Shown piece after piece: positions 50,523-61,024 of a stretch of 64,000 nucleotides of DNA. The notes under the pieces were generated by a model. It was not told where the DNA came from and ran no database searches. It saw nothing but the letters and a program-made list of their open reading frames with translations. Position numbers and translations under genes: made by a program. Origin of the DNA: Planktothrix tepida PCC 9214 (GTDB lineage: Bacteria > Cyanobacteriota > Cyanobacteriia > Cyanobacteriales > Microcoleaceae); the NCBI RefSeq assembly GCF_900009145.1, contig NZ_LN889813.1, positions 638,972 to 702,971 of the forward strand. Reading direction: 5' to 3'. How positions within the stretch are numbered: position 1 is the stretch's first letter; each line of letters begins with the position of its first letter.

Positions 50523-53249
50523 ATGTTACGCTTACCTTGGAATCAATTTGTAGCAAAAACCATCGGTAAACTGCCGTTAAGAACAGTTTTAATTGTACCT
50601 TTTGTGGTACAAATTACGGCTACGGTTGGATTAGTGGGTTATTTTTCATTTAAAAATGGACAAAAAGCTGTTGAAAATTTAGCCCAGCAGTTAATGAACC
50701 AAGTAAGTAATCGTGTTCAAGAAAATTTACAGTTTTTCTTAGAAACTCCCGATCAAATTAACCAAACTAATTATAATCAAATTAAATTAGGTTTTTTAAA
50801 TACAACTAATTTATATCCTTGGGAAAAATACCTTTGGCGACAAGTTCAATTATATCCTGATATTACTTTTATTGCCATTGCGACCAATCAAAATAAACAA
50901 AGGTCAGGTGAAAAACGCCTGAATGGTGATTTCCAAGTTAATGTTGTCGGGGATGATGTTGGTAATAATTTCTATACGTTTCAACTTGATTCTCAAGGAA
51001 ATCGGACTCAAGGTGAATTAGTCAAAAAAGACTATGATTTACGTCAACATCCCACTTACTTAAAAGTCATAAAAGAACGCCGAGCTTCCTGGAGTAATGT
51101 ATTTGTTTCTATTTTAGAACCCAGCTTATTAATTAGTGCCTTAGAACCTATCTACAATCAAAAACAACAAATAGAAGGAATTTTACTGGCTACCTTACGG
51201 CTTGACCAAATTATTACTTTTTTAAAAGGTTTAAAAATCGGTAAATCAGGACAAGTTTTTATTGTTGATCCCCAAGGTCATTTGTTAGCTAGTTCTACGG
51301 GAGAACAACCCTTTAGAAAAATTGGCAATCAAAATCAACTTTTTTTGGCAACAGAAAGTCAGAATAAAATTACCCAATCAGCGACAGAACAATTATTGAA
51401 ACAGTTTAAAAGCCTGCATAAAATTTATAACCCTCAAAAACTTAAATTCTTAATTAATAAAGAGAACTATTTTTTAAATGTTATTCCCTTTAGTGATAAT
51501 AAAAAATTAGAATGGATGATTGTTTTGGTTGTTCCTGAACAGGATTTTTTAGATCAAATTCAAGCCAACAATCGAACAACATTACTTTTGTGTTTAGTCA
51601 CCTTTATTGTAGCAATTACCATTGGAATTTTAACAGCAAGATGGGTTACATTTCCTATTATCCTACTCAATCAAGCGTCGAAAAACATTGCAGCCGGACA
51701 ATGGGATTTACCCCAAGAAGCGAATCGTCAAGATGAATTAGGAGAACTGACCCGTTCTTTTAATAACATGATTCAACAATTGCAAACCACTTTAACTCAA
51801 CTGCAAAATCTGAACCAATCTTTACAAATTAGTGAACAACGTTATACGAGTTTAGCTCAAGCTGCACCCGTTGGAATTTTTCGGGCTGATATTGAAGGAA
51901 ATTATATCTATGGAAATGACCAACATTTTGCCATGATTGGTCTGAGTCAAGCGGAAACAATGGGGATGGGTTGGACAAAAACTCTACACCCACAAGATCG
52001 AGATCAGATTCTTTCCTGTTGGTTAAAATTTGTCCACGAAGGTGTTCCTTTTCAGTATGAATATCGGTTTCTTAAACCCGATAGTAGTACAATTTGGGTC
52101 TATGGAAAAGCACTAGCTGAACGAAATAGAGAAGGTCAAATTACAGGATATGTTGGAACCATTACCGATATTACATCGACTAAAGAAGCCGAACATATTC
52201 TGGCTGAATATAACCAAACTTTAGAACATCAAGTCAAAGAACGGACGCAAGAATTATCTCACACCCTGCAACAGTTACAAGCTACTCAAAGTCAACTGGT
52301 TGAGTCTGAGAAAATGGCGACATTAGGGCAATTGGTGGCTGGAATTGCCCATGAAATTAATACTCCATTAGGTGCAATTCAAGCTGCTATTAATAATAAT
52401 AATCAAGCTTTAATTGAATCTTTAATTGAATTACCCAAACTTTCTCAAAAACTTGATCCTGATCAACAAGTGCTGTTTTTTAAGGTATTAGATTTTTCGC
52501 GAAACAACCCCCAGCAAATTTCTACACGAGAACAGCGTGAATATAAACGTCAACTGGCTCAACAATTAAAAGAGTATCAAATCGAATCTCCTCGAAAAAT
52601 AGCTGATATTTTAATTGATATTGGCATTTATGATAACTTGGAATTTATTTTACCCCTGCTTCAACATCCTGAACAAGAATGGTTATTAAATTTAGCTTAT
52701 AATCTAGCTCGATTACAACGAAATAATCAAACCATGATTACGGCGATTGAACGAGCTTCTAAAGTTGTTTTTGCTCTCAAAAGTTATGCTCGTTATGATC
52801 CCAGTGGTCAAAAACAATCTGTCTTCATTACTGAAGGCATTGATACGGTTTTAGAACTCTATCACAATCAACTCAAACGCGGCATAGAAGTCAATCGTAT
52901 CTATCAAATTACCCATTCCCTTGATTGTTATCCTGATGAATTAATGCAGGTTTGGACAAATTTAATTCATAATAGTATTCAAGCCATGAAGGGTCAGGGA
53001 ACTCTCAAGATTGTCGTTCTCCAAGAAGAAACTGAGTTTCGGGTGCAAATCATCGATTCAGGCTGTGGGATTCCGGCGGATATTCAAGGACGCATTTTTG
53101 AACCTTTCTTTACAACAAAACCTTGGGGAGAAGGTAGTGGTTTGGGATTAGATATTGTTCAAAAAATTATTGATAAACATCAAGGTCAGATTACCGTTCA
53201 AAGTCAACCCGGAAACACTATTTTTACGATCTCCTTACCTCGAACCTAA
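50523..53249 (+). CDS. Sensor histidine kinase, dCACHE-HAMP-PAS-HisKA-HATPase
   Basis: A 908-residue membrane kinase. TM1 is residues 18-40 and TM2 about 352-372, enclosing a periplasmic dCACHE-type sensor (with LRQHPTYLKVIKERRASWSN and FIVDPQGHLLASSTGE). HAMP follows (WVTFPIILLNQASKNIAAGQ), then PAS (APVGIFRADIEGNYIYGN) with a PAC tail, coiled coil, HisKA with H610 in VAGIAHEINTP, an about 100-residue spacer (635-745), and HATPase (NLIHNSIQAM, DSGCGIP, GEGSGLGLDIV). The spacer separates the H-box from the ATPase further than usual. It is first in a set with the next three signalling genes. Confidence 0.93.
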   Translation: MLRLPWNQFVAKTIGKLPLRTVLIVPFVVQITATVGLVGYFSFKNGQKAVENLAQQLMNQVSNRVQENLQFFLETPDQINQTNYNQIKLGFLNTTNLYPWEKYLWRQVQLYPDITFIAIATNQNKQRSGEKRLNGDFQVNVVGDDVGNNFYTFQLDSQGNRTQGELVKKDYDLRQHPTYLKVIKERRASWSNVFVSILEPSLLISALEPIYNQKQQIEGILLATLRLDQIITFLKGLKIGKSGQVFIVDPQGHLLASSTGEQPFRKIGNQNQLFLATESQNKITQSATEQLLKQFKSLHKIYNPQKLKFLINKENYFLNVIPFSDNKKLEWMIVLVVPEQDFLDQIQANNRTTLLLCLVTFIVAITIGILTARWVTFPIILLNQASKNIAAGQWDLPQEANRQDELGELTRSFNNMIQQLQTTLTQLQNLNQSLQISEQRYTSLAQAAPVGIFRADIEGNYIYGNDQHFAMIGLSQAETMGMGWTKTLHPQDRDQILSCWLKFVHEGVPFQYEYRFLKPDSSTIWVYGKALAERNREGQITGYVGTITDITSTKEAEHILAEYNQTLEHQVKERTQELSHTLQQLQATQSQLVESEKMATLGQLVAGIAHEINTPLGAIQAAINNNNQALIESLIELPKLSQKLDPDQQVLFFKVLDFSRNNPQQISTREQREYKRQLAQQLKEYQIESPRKIADILIDIGIYDNLEFILPLLQHPEQEWLLNLAYNLARLQRNNQTMITAIERASKVVFALKSYARYDPSGQKQSVFITEGIDTVLELYHNQLKRGIEVNRIYQITHSLDCYPDELMQVWTNLIHNSIQAMKGQGTLKIVVLQEETEFRVQIIDSGCGIPADIQGRIFEPFFTTKPWGEGSGLGLDIVQKIIDKHQGQITVQSQPGNTIFTISLPRT

Positions 53250-53360
53250 ACTGAAATTTTGAGATGAGTTCTGTTTATGTTAAAATGAGTAAAGTTTACT
53301 TTTAATTAGCCATCTTAATCAAAAAAATCAATTTAATTAAAATTCAAAAAGGAAAAGCCA

Positions 53361-53750
53361 ATGGTAGAAAAAGCTATTATCTGTGTTGATGATGAACGGT
53401 TTGTGGTAGAAAGTCTCCTAGAACAACTCAAGCGGAGATTTGGAAAGGAGTATATCTATGAAGGTGCAGAAAGTGCCCCGGAAGCCTTAGATATTCTGGA
53501 AGATTTAGAACAGGAAAATATTGAAGTATTAATTATTGTTTCGGATTGGTTAATGCCTGAAATGCGAGGAGATGAATTTCTCATTGAAGTCCATCGTCGT
53601 TTTCCCAAAATTATTACAGTGATGTTGACGGGACAAGCGGATGAAACGGCGATTAAACGGGCAGAAAAATATGCTAATTTATATCGTTGTCTTTATAAAC
53701 CTTGGACAGAAGAAGAGTTAGCACAAACGATTGCATCGGCTTTAGGATAG
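53361..53750 (+). CDS. Single-domain response regulator
   Basis: A 129-residue receiver: ICVDDE acidic pair at residues 10-11, phospho-acceptor D62 in SDWLMPEMRGDE, Thr in VMLTGQADET, Lys in LYKPWTEEE. There is no output domain, so it acts in a phosphorelay or as a CheY-like protein interaction module. It follows the kinase by 112 bases and is followed by the hybrid kinase after 58 bases. Its sequence is close to the N-terminal receiver of that hybrid. Confidence 0.93.
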   Translation: MVEKAIICVDDERFVVESLLEQLKRRFGKEYIYEGAESAPEALDILEDLEQENIEVLIIVSDWLMPEMRGDEFLIEVHRRFPKIITVMLTGQADETAIKRAEKYANLYRCLYKPWTEEELAQTIASALG

Positions 53751-53808
53751 TGATCAACATTTATAGATTTTTATTGCTTTAATTTATTCCGATAATAACT
53801 TGAGAACA

Positions 53809-55752
53809 ATGGCTAAACAATTGGCAATTTTATGTGTAGATGATGAATCCGTTATCTTAGAAAGCCTTAAAGAACAACTCAAACGTAATTTACCTCAACA
53901 TTATGAATTAGAATCAGCAGAAAGTGGCGAAGAAGCCTTAGAAGTTATTGAAGAATTGCATGAGGAAGGGTTGGAAGTTGCTTTAGTTATTTCTGACCAA
54001 ATTATGCCGGGTTTACAAGGGGATGAGTTATTAATCCGAATTCATCAAAGTTATCCCCAAATGTTAAAAATCATGTTAACTGGACAAGCAGACGCTCAAT
54101 CTGTTGGCAATGTAGTCAACCAAGCAAGTTTGTATCGTTATATTAGCAAACCTTGGGATGAAACGGACTTAATTTTAACAGTTCAAGAGGCATTAAGGCG
54201 CTATGCTCAAGAACAACAACTGGTAGAACAAAACCAAAAATTACACGAATTAAATCGACAATTACAACAGTTAAATATTTCTCTGGAACAAAAAGTTTTA
54301 GAACGAACTACACAATTAGAACAGGCAAAACAGGCGGCTGAAGTGGCGAATCAAGCTAAAAGTACATTTTTAGCCAATATGAGTCATGAATTGCGATCGC
54401 CTTTAAATGCGATTTTAGGTTTTGCTCAATTAATGAACCGAAGTACAACTCTTTCTGCTGAACACCAAGAACAAGTGAAGATTATTTTACAAAGTGGAGA
54501 ACATTTATTAAGTTTAATTAACCAACTTTTAGATTTAGCTAAAATTGAGGCAGGCAAAATCACCCTTAATGAGGCTAATTTTGATCTATATCATCTCCTT
54601 CAAGATTTAGAAGATATGTTCTCTCTCAAGGCTAAAAATCAGAGTTTAAGCTTAACATTTAGCTGTTGTAAAGCTGTTCCTCAATATGTTTGTACTGATG
54701 AGATTAAACTTCGCCAAATTCTGATTAATTTACTCAATAATTCTCTTAAATTTACTCATCAAGGAGGCGTGCATCTAACCGTCAATTGTAATAAAATTGA
54801 CCCCTCAAACCTACAACTGATTTTTGCAGTTCAAGATACGGGAGTTGGAATTGATCCAGAAGAAATTGATCAGCTTTTTGAGGCTTTTACTCAAACTCAA
54901 AGGGGAAGAGAAGCTGATGAAGGAACGGGGTTAGGTTTATCGATTAGTCAAAAATTTGTACACCTAATGGGTGGGAAAATTAAAGTTAATTCCCAAGTCG
55001 GAGTCGGTACAACCTTTACGTTTAATATTCACGCTAAATTTGTTGATGACATTTGTTTATTTAATCAAAATTTATCTCGAAAAATAGTTGGTTTAGTCCC
55101 CAATCAACCTGCCTATAAAATATTAATTGTTGACGATAAATTCTCTAATCGTAAATTATTAATGCAATTGCTTAAACCTTTGGGATTAGAATTAAAAGAA
55201 GCCTCAAATGGCAAAGAAGCTGTAGAAATTTGGGATGTGTGGGAACCCCATTTAATTTTAATGGATCTGATTATGCCCATTTTGAATGGTTATGAAGCCA
55301 CAAAACAAATTAAAAATACCTTAAAAGGAAATGCTACGGTGATTATTGCGATTACTGCTAGTGTTTTAGAAGAACAAAAAGCCTTGGTACTTTCAATGGG
55401 TTGTGACGATTTTGTGAGAAAACCCTTTCAAGAATCCCATATTTTTGAGATGATTGCAAAATATCTAGGTCTTGAATATATCTATGCGGAGGACACCTCC
55501 CTAAACTTTTTAAATCCTTCAAACTCTATACTTACTGTTGAAAGCTTGAAAGGGATGCCCTCTCAATGGATAGATGAACTTTATCAAGCCAGCCTTGACT
55601 TAGATTATGAGTTAGTTTTAGATCTAATTCAAGAAATTCCGTTGGGACAAGCTGATCTGTCTCAAGCTTTAACGGATTTAGTTTCTAATTATAGAGTTGA
55701 TCAAATTTTTAATCTTATTGAAAAAATAAAAATCCATGAATATTCGACCTAA
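53809..55752 (+). CDS. Hybrid histidine kinase: receiver-HisKA-HATPase-receiver
   Basis: A 647-residue soluble hybrid. Receiver 1 ([10 protein letters not shown]63 in [13 protein letters not shown]), coiled coil (about 140-185), HisKA with the H-box [17 protein letters not shown], HATPase ([44 protein letters not shown]), receiver 2 ([18 protein letters not shown] in [11 protein letters not shown]), then a C-terminal tail of about 90 residues (a possible HPt-less regulatory region). It has no membrane segment, so it should receive signals from other proteins, such as the kinase at 50523. ATG at 53809 is preferred to TTG 53800. It overlaps the next gene by 17 bases. Confidence 0.92.
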   Translation: MAKQLAILCVDDESVILESLKEQLKRNLPQHYELESAESGEEALEVIEELHEEGLEVALVISDQIMPGLQGDELLIRIHQSYPQMLKIMLTGQADAQSVGNVVNQASLYRYISKPWDETDLILTVQEALRRYAQEQQLVEQNQKLHELNRQLQQLNISLEQKVLERTTQLEQAKQAAEVANQAKSTFLANMSHELRSPLNAILGFAQLMNRSTTLSAEHQEQVKIILQSGEHLLSLINQLLDLAKIEAGKITLNEANFDLYHLLQDLEDMFSLKAKNQSLSLTFSCCKAVPQYVCTDEIKLRQILINLLNNSLKFTHQGGVHLTVNCNKIDPSNLQLIFAVQDTGVGIDPEEIDQLFEAFTQTQRGREADEGTGLGLSISQKFVHLMGGKIKVNSQVGVGTTFTFNIHAKFVDDICLFNQNLSRKIVGLVPNQPAYKILIVDDKFSNRKLLMQLLKPLGLELKEASNGKEAVEIWDVWEPHLILMDLIMPILNGYEATKQIKNTLKGNATVIIAITASVLEEQKALVLSMGCDDFVRKPFQESHIFEMIAKYLGLEYIYAEDTSLNFLNPSNSILTVESLKGMPSQWIDELYQASLDLDYELVLDLIQEIPLGQADLSQALTDLVSNYRVDQIFNLIEKIKIHEYST

Positions 55753-57178
55753 TAAAAAACAACAACCCGGTGGTATTTTAATTATAGATGATAAACTTGA
55801 AAATTTAAAAGTTTTATCAGAAATCCTTAAGCAACAAGGGTATAAAGTTCGTCAAGCTATCAATGGAATATCCGCTTTAAGGGCAATACAATCATCCCCC
55901 CCTGATTTAATTTTATTAGATATAAAAATGCCGGAAATGGATGGCTATGAAGTTTGCCAAAAACTGAAACAAGATTCTCAAACACAGGAAATTCCTATTA
56001 TTTTTATTAGTGCTTTAAATGAAGTTTGGGATAAGGTAAGAGCGTTTCAATTAGGAGGGGTTGATTATATTAATAAACCCTTTCAAGTGGAAGAAGTTAT
56101 TGCCCGGATTGAAACCCAGTTTATTATTCAAAGACAGAAAAAACAATTACAAGCAGAAATAGAATATCGTCAAGCCCAAGAAGAACGGTTAAAAGAGGAA
56201 ATTCAACACCGTCTCGCCAAAGAAGAGCAATTACAAGAAGAAATTCAACGACGTAAAGAAACAGAAGAAATTTTATATCAATCTCGTGCTTTAATTCAAA
56301 GTGTTTTAAATACGTCAATGGATGGAATTGCTGCTTTTCAATCTATCCGAAACACAATGACCGGAAAAATTATGGATTTCCGTTGTTTAGTTGTGAATCC
56401 AATCATTGGCCAAATTTTGAAGCAAGATCGCTCTAAGTTAATGGGAAAAGTTATTTTAAAAAGATTATTGAAAAAAATAGATTCCAGCTTATTTGAAAAG
56501 TTTGTTAATTTAGTAGAAACAGGAACTCCTTTAATTGATGATATTTTTTATCACAGTGACGATACTCAAGGTTGGTATCATTTTATTGCCGTGAGGTTAG
56601 GGGACGGATTTTCGATCGCCATTCGAGATATTACAGACCGTAAAAAGATAGAGCTTGATTTATCTCGTTGGGCTAAATTAGATGGGTTAACACAAATTGC
56701 TAACCGTCATTATTTTGAGGATTTTTTAAATCAAGAATGGCAGAGACATCTACAGGAACAAAAGCCAATTTCCTTGATTTTATGTGATGTAGATTATTTT
56801 AAAGCTTATAATGATACCTATGGTCATTTAGAAGGAGATGACTGTTTAAAAAAAGTAGCTCAAGCAATTGATCAAGTGATTCAACGTCCTGGAAATTTAC
56901 TAGCTCGTTATGGAGGTGAAGAATTTGTTATTATTCTAACCCAGACGAATCTCTTAGAAGCAGGGCAAATTGCTACAGATATTCAAACTTCTATTCGGAT
57001 TCTCAATATTCCCCATTCTCAATCTCAAGTGAGTGAATTACTCACACTAAGTTTCGGCATATCTAGTTTAATTCCAACGAAAGAAAACTCAACTTTTATA
57101 TTAATAAAATCTGCTGATCAAGCTTTATATCAAGCTAAACAACAAGGGAGAAATTGCATCGTTACTCAAGTAGATTAA
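55736..57178 (+). CDS. Receiver-PAS-like-GGDEF diguanylate cyclase
   Basis: A 480-residue protein: receiver ([21 protein letters not shown] in [14 protein letters not shown]), a long coiled coil (about 135-190), a PAS-like sensor region (about 195-300) and a GGDEF domain ([50 protein letters not shown]). The GGEEF signature is intact, so it should make cyclic di-GMP, with no EAL domain. Its start overlaps the upstream hybrid kinase by 17 bases, so the two are translationally coupled. Its 3' end overlaps the convergent hydrolase gene at 57162-57178. Confidence 0.93.
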   Translation: MNIRPNKKQQPGGILIIDDKLENLKVLSEILKQQGYKVRQAINGISALRAIQSSPPDLILLDIKMPEMDGYEVCQKLKQDSQTQEIPIIFISALNEVWDKVRAFQLGGVDYINKPFQVEEVIARIETQFIIQRQKKQLQAEIEYRQAQEERLKEEIQHRLAKEEQLQEEIQRRKETEEILYQSRALIQSVLNTSMDGIAAFQSIRNTMTGKIMDFRCLVVNPIIGQILKQDRSKLMGKVILKRLLKKIDSSLFEKFVNLVETGTPLIDDIFYHSDDTQGWYHFIAVRLGDGFSIAIRDITDRKKIELDLSRWAKLDGLTQIANRHYFEDFLNQEWQRHLQEQKPISLILCDVDYFKAYNDTYGHLEGDDCLKKVAQAIDQVIQRPGNLLARYGGEEFVIILTQTNLLEAGQIATDIQTSIRILNIPHSQSQVSELLTLSFGISSLIPTKENSTFILIKSADQALYQAKQQGRNCIVTQVD

Positions 57179-58187
57179 AAGAGTTAATAATCTGCATTCC
57201 TGCGGTAGCAAATCGTTGAAATGTGAGATTTGCTTGTTCAGTATAATCCACAATATCGGGAATAACAACAGGAGAGGTACAATCTTCTAATAAATAAACT
57301 TTTTGGGCTAAATTAGAATTTCTGCCTTGAATTTCGGTTAATAAATTGTCAATTGTCCAAGCAACACAATGGCTTTTTGCTTGACCCGCAATCAGAATTC
57401 GATCAAAGTTTAAAATCTGTTCTATTAATTGTTTGTTTTTTTGAGCCATGGTTTCTCCGTGCATATTTTCTAAAACTTCCGGTTGCAAAACCGAATAATT
57501 TTCTGTTAAAGGATGATTTCCTTTAATCTCAAATTGAACTTGAGAACATCGGGAAATCGTATGAAAAAATAACGCTTCTTCAACGGCTGAAACTAACCCA
57601 TGACCGATCCCCCCTAACATTGAATGATAGGGCCATACTGTTAAGGGATATTGACCTTTTTTTGCTAAGGTTTGGGCATAATGTAAGGCGTATTGTTCTA
57701 GGGTGTTTTCATCTGCACCTAAAATTCTATTGATAACTTTCGGATTCACTTTCCAAATGTGATTTTGAATATCTTCAACGGAAATTAAGGTTGCAGGAGT
57801 TGGATGTTCACCTTGTTGATTAATCCAAAAAATGGGATGAAAAATCTGGAAGGCGGTATGGGTATCTAAAGTCACAATAATATGGCTAATTTTGTTTAAA
57901 TTTCGATAAATAAATTCACACAATCTAATATTGTCTTCTACTGCACCATTTCCCGATGCGCCTCCTACAAATAACTCAAATTCAGGAATACAAAACGTAT
58001 TTTGAACATCAATTAAAATTAAACAGGTTTTAAGTTGATCCTGACTAGCAGGTTGAATCTTATACTGTTTTGCCCATTGTTCTGCTTCCTGGGCTCGAAT
58101 TTGATATCGAACACGCCAAACTTTTCCCACACGCTGGGGATTAAAGTGGGGGGGAATGGGGAGAGAATCTATTTTTTCTGTCATCAT
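57162..58187 (-). CDS. Isochorismatase-fold (nicotinamidase-like) hydrolase
   Basis: A 341-residue protein with an isochorismatase-like core: LILIDVQNTFCIPE (catalytic D), VTLDTHTAFQIFHP (metal-site), and the catalytic Cys in IAGQAKSHCVAWTIDNLL, followed by YLLEDCTSPVV. An N-terminal extension of about 50 residues (PPHFNPQRVGKVWRVRYQIR) and an insertion (about 175-255) make it longer than the usual 180-220-residue nicotinamidase. The reaction is not known; nicotinamidase or cysteine hydrolase is possible. It converges with the diguanylate cyclase with a 17-base overlap. Confidence 0.82.
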   Translation of the reverse strand: MMTEKIDSLPIPPHFNPQRVGKVWRVRYQIRAQEAEQWAKQYKIQPASQDQLKTCLILIDVQNTFCIPEFELFVGGASGNGAVEDNIRLCEFIYRNLNKISHIIVTLDTHTAFQIFHPIFWINQQGEHPTPATLISVEDIQNHIWKVNPKVINRILGADENTLEQYALHYAQTLAKKGQYPLTVWPYHSMLGGIGHGLVSAVEEALFFHTISRCSQVQFEIKGNHPLTENYSVLQPEVLENMHGETMAQKNKQLIEQILNFDRILIAGQAKSHCVAWTIDNLLTEIQGRNSNLAQKVYLLEDCTSPVVIPDIVDYTEQANLTFQRFATAGMQIINSFNLLE

Positions 58188-58235
58188 TTGTTTATGATAA
58201 AATTAAAGTTAAAGAGCAGAATTCAAGCTAGTTTT

Positions 58236-59003
58236 ATGCTGAAATCAATTGATCGAGTGTGGTTAATTGGAGGAACCCAGGAAAGTGCAAGATTGGCTCA
58301 GGCAATCGCCAAATGCCAAATCTATTGTATTATTAGTGTAACGACAGAATCAGCAAAATGTCTCTACCCCGAATCAGAATTTTTAACGATTTGGGTGGGA
58401 AAATTAGAGCCAAACCAAATCAACTTATTTTTAACAAATTATAAGATTAATCGAATTTTAGATGCTTCCCATCCCTATGCTGTAGAAATTTCTCAATTAG
58501 CAATTGCCATTAGCCAAACCCATCAAATTCCCTATTTACGGTATGAACGTCCAGCTATAGAGTTTGAAAATTCAACTCATCTTCTGTATTTAGACAGTTT
58601 TGAAACTTTATTAACCGGGGATTATTTAAAAGGAAAACGAGTCTTACTAACCTTGGGATATCGCAGTTTATTTCAATTTGCCCAATGGCAAGAACAAGCC
58701 GTCTTATTTGCTCGAATTTTACCGTCTCTTATGGCTTTGGATGCTGCTTTAAAGGCTGGATTTACCCCGGATCGGATTATAGCAATTCGTCCCCCCCTCT
58801 GTTTAGAATTAGAACGGGCATTATGGCAACATTGGAAGATTTCTTTGGTCGTCACAAAAGCTTCTGGATCGGCAGGAGGCGAAGATCTAAAAATTAATTT
58901 AGCTCACCAATTAAATATTCCTTTAATTATTATTGCCCGACCCCAGATTGATTATCCTCAAATGACTCACTCTTTTAAGACTGCCGTTGAATTTTGTCAA
59001 TAG
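58236..59003 (+). CDS. cobK: Precorrin-6A/cobalt-precorrin-6A reductase
   Basis: A 255-residue enzyme of cobalamin synthesis. Blocks: DRVWLIGGTQESARLAQAIAK (Rossmann motif), GKLEPNQINLFL, ILDASHPYAVEISQLAIAIS, IPYLRYERPAI, LTLGYRSLFQF, FARILPS and SGSAGGEDLKINLAHQL near the C-terminus, all typical of CobK/CbiJ. It reduces precorrin-6A to 6B (NADPH). The ATG at 58236 is used; an upstream frame to 58035 overlaps the divergent hydrolase and is unsupported. With cbiX it is a second corrinoid gene in the window, about 42 kb from cbiX. Confidence 0.92.
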   Translation: MLKSIDRVWLIGGTQESARLAQAIAKCQIYCIISVTTESAKCLYPESEFLTIWVGKLEPNQINLFLTNYKINRILDASHPYAVEISQLAIAISQTHQIPYLRYERPAIEFENSTHLLYLDSFETLLTGDYLKGKRVLLTLGYRSLFQFAQWQEQAVLFARILPSLMALDAALKAGFTPDRIIAIRPPLCLELERALWQHWKISLVVTKASGSAGGEDLKINLAHQLNIPLIIIARPQIDYPQMTHSFKTAVEFCQ

Positions 59004-59123
59004 GGAACCGGGGAATGGAGGTCGGGAAAAGTCAACCCCCAAAAAATCTCTGAGATCGTTGCTGCGGTGATCCCCCTTTCCGATAAGATGGTATACGCGG
59101 CATCCAAAAAGGAAAGATAGGAC

Positions 59124-59360
59124 ATGAGTAAAATTGACGAAAGAGTAAAAAAAATTATTGCAGAACAATTAGATGTTAAGGAAGAGGAAATTATTCCTTC
59201 GGCGACTTTCGCCGAAGATTTAGGCGCGGATTCCCTGGATACAGTAGAACTGGTCATGGCATTGGAAGAAGAATTTGAGACCGAAATTCCCGATGAAGAT
59301 GCTGAAAAAATTAAGACCGTTCAAGACGCTATAGACTACATCAAAGCCAAGGAGGAGTAA
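59124..59360 (+). CDS. acpP: Acyl carrier protein
   Basis: A 78-residue acidic helical protein with the phosphopantetheine serine S37 in [20 protein letters not shown]. The N-terminus is [19 protein letters not shown]. It carries the growing acyl chain in fatty acid synthesis. It lies 232 bases upstream of fabF; the two are in the same direction, as is typical in cyanobacteria. Confidence 0.98.
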   Translation: MSKIDERVKKIIAEQLDVKEEEIIPSATFAEDLGADSLDTVELVMALEEEFETEIPDEDAEKIKTVQDAIDYIKAKEE

Positions 59361-59592
59361 AGTCCATCGACCACCAAGCCAAAGCATAGGCTTAATCTGC
59401 AATTGAAGTAAAATCAACAGAATAAGCGAAGGATTAGCCTTCCACCAGTCTCACGGAAATTTTGCTGCGTTCGACTGTCTGGCTTAGGCAATCCCAACCC
59501 CTCTTAAATTAAATTACTGTTATACTGTTAGTTTTGCTTCTCACGCTTTGTTCTGCATTTTGGGTGATTAAATTCTTGAATCGACGAAAATC

Positions 59593-60846
59593 ATGACTAC
59601 GATGAATGTTAAGCGCGTTGTTGTAACAGGTTTAGGGGCAATTACTCCGCTTGGAAATACCCTAGCTGACTATTGGGAAGGGTTAATGAGCGGACGGAAT
59701 GGGATCGGCCCTATCACCTTATTTGATGCGTCAAAGCATGATTGTCGCATAGCGGGGGAAGTCAAAAAATTTGACCCCTGTGATTACATCTCGCGCAAAG
59801 AAGCTAAACGGATGGATCGCTTCGCCCAATTTGCGGTGGCGGCTAGTCAACAAGCCATCGCAGATGCGGGCTTCGTCATTAATGACCTAAATGCAGAACA
59901 GGTGGGTGTCATTATTGGAACCGGTATTGGCGGACTCAAGGTACTCGAAGATCAGCAAGAGATCTATTTAAATCGTGGCCCAGATCGCTGTAGTCCTTTT
60001 ATGATCCCGATGATGATTGCCAATATGGCGGCGGGACTCACAGCCATTCATACGGGAGCTAAAGGGCCAAATTCCTGCTCCGTAACCGCTTGTGCGGCAG
60101 GTTCAAATTCCGTCGGTGATGCCTTTCGTTTAATTCAACGCGGCTATGCTCAAGCGATGATTTGTGGGGGAACCGAAGCGGCGGTGACTCCTTTATCGGT
60201 GGCTGGATTTGCAGCAGCACGGGCACTATCAACCCGCAACCATGAACCTCTTAAAGCTTGTCGTCCTTTTGACAAAGATCGAGATGGCTTTGTCATGGGA
60301 GAAGGCGCCGGAATTCTACTGTTAGAAGAATTAGACTGTGCCTTAAGTCGTGGCGCTCGCATTTATGCGGAATTAGTCGGTTATGGCATGACCTGTGATG
60401 CCTACCACATGACCTCCCCTGTTCCGGGTGGGGCAGGCGCGGCTAGAGCGATTTCCTTGGCGATGAAGGATGCTGGATTAACCCCTAACCAAATTAGTTA
60501 TATTAATGCTCATGGAACCAGTACCTCTGCTAACGACACCACAGAAACGGCAGCGATTAAAACGGTATTAGGTGAAAGTGCTTATCAGGTGGCGATTAGT
60601 TCTACAAAGTCGATGACGGGTCATTTATTAGGGGGTTCTGGAGGAATTGAAGCGGTAGCGACGGCAATGGCCATTGCTGAGGATCGGGTTCCTCCGACGA
60701 TTAATTTGGATAATCCTGACCCAGAGTGTGATTTAGATTATGTTCCTCATACCAGTCGCGCTCACACCGTTAATGTCGCCTTATCCAATTCCTTTGGGTT
60801 TGGAGGTCATAATGTGACCTTAGCGTTTAAAAAATTTAAACCCTAA
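59593..60846 (+). CDS. fabF: 3-oxoacyl-[acyl-carrier-protein] synthase II
   Basis: A 417-residue ketosynthase with Cys in SCSVTACAAGSNSVGDAF, His in INAHGTSTSANDTTET, and Lys plus His in TKSMTGHLLGGSGGIEAVA; the full Cys-His-His triad is present. It condenses malonyl-ACP with acyl-ACP. Length and motifs match FabF and not FabB. It follows acpP. A palindromic repeat and a large hairpin (60885-60926) follow its stop codon. Confidence 0.97.
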   Translation: MTTMNVKRVVVTGLGAITPLGNTLADYWEGLMSGRNGIGPITLFDASKHDCRIAGEVKKFDPCDYISRKEAKRMDRFAQFAVAASQQAIADAGFVINDLNAEQVGVIIGTGIGGLKVLEDQQEIYLNRGPDRCSPFMIPMMIANMAAGLTAIHTGAKGPNSCSVTACAAGSNSVGDAFRLIQRGYAQAMICGGTEAAVTPLSVAGFAAARALSTRNHEPLKACRPFDKDRDGFVMGEGAGILLLEELDCALSRGARIYAELVGYGMTCDAYHMTSPVPGGAGAARAISLAMKDAGLTPNQISYINAHGTSTSANDTTETAAIKTVLGESAYQVAISSTKSMTGHLLGGSGGIEAVATAMAIAEDRVPPTINLDNPDPECDLDYVPHTSRAHTVNVALSNSFGFGGHNVTLAFKKFKP

Positions 60847-60850
60847 CCCC

Positions 60851-60878
60851 GTAGAGACGTGCCATGGCGCGTCTCTAC
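60851..60878. repeat. 28-nt palindrome, one mismatch (gtgccatggcgcg core)
   Basis: gtagagacgtgcca followed by tggcgcgtctctac. It is the same element as at 22126-22153 with one base changed in the left arm. It lies just after the fabF stop. Confidence 0.9.
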
Positions 60879-60884
60879 CTTAGG

Positions 60885-60926
60885 ACAAGAGCCACTTTAT
60901 CAAGTTGTTGATGGAGTGGCTCTTGT
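60885..60926 (+). terminator. Long hairpin, probable transcript end of fabF
   Basis: The arms acaagagccact (60885-60896) and agtggctcttgt (60915-60926) are exact complements (12 bp). The loop contains a second small stem atcaa-gttg-ttgat. No T run follows, so it may be a processing or attenuation structure instead of a classical terminator. Confidence 0.45.
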
Positions 60927-61024
60927 AGTGATTAAGCTGTTCTGTACTCGCGTAACAGGGTAGGATAGAAATATAAAGAAAATTTAATAATTGTTGTCTT
61001 TGTAGTCAACTTAGAGAGGTATCC

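Noticed and set aside
58035-58235. Upstream extension of cobK
   Set aside because: It overlaps the opposite-strand hydrolase gene; the extension has no similarity to CobK, and the Rossmann motif begins near the ATG at 58236.
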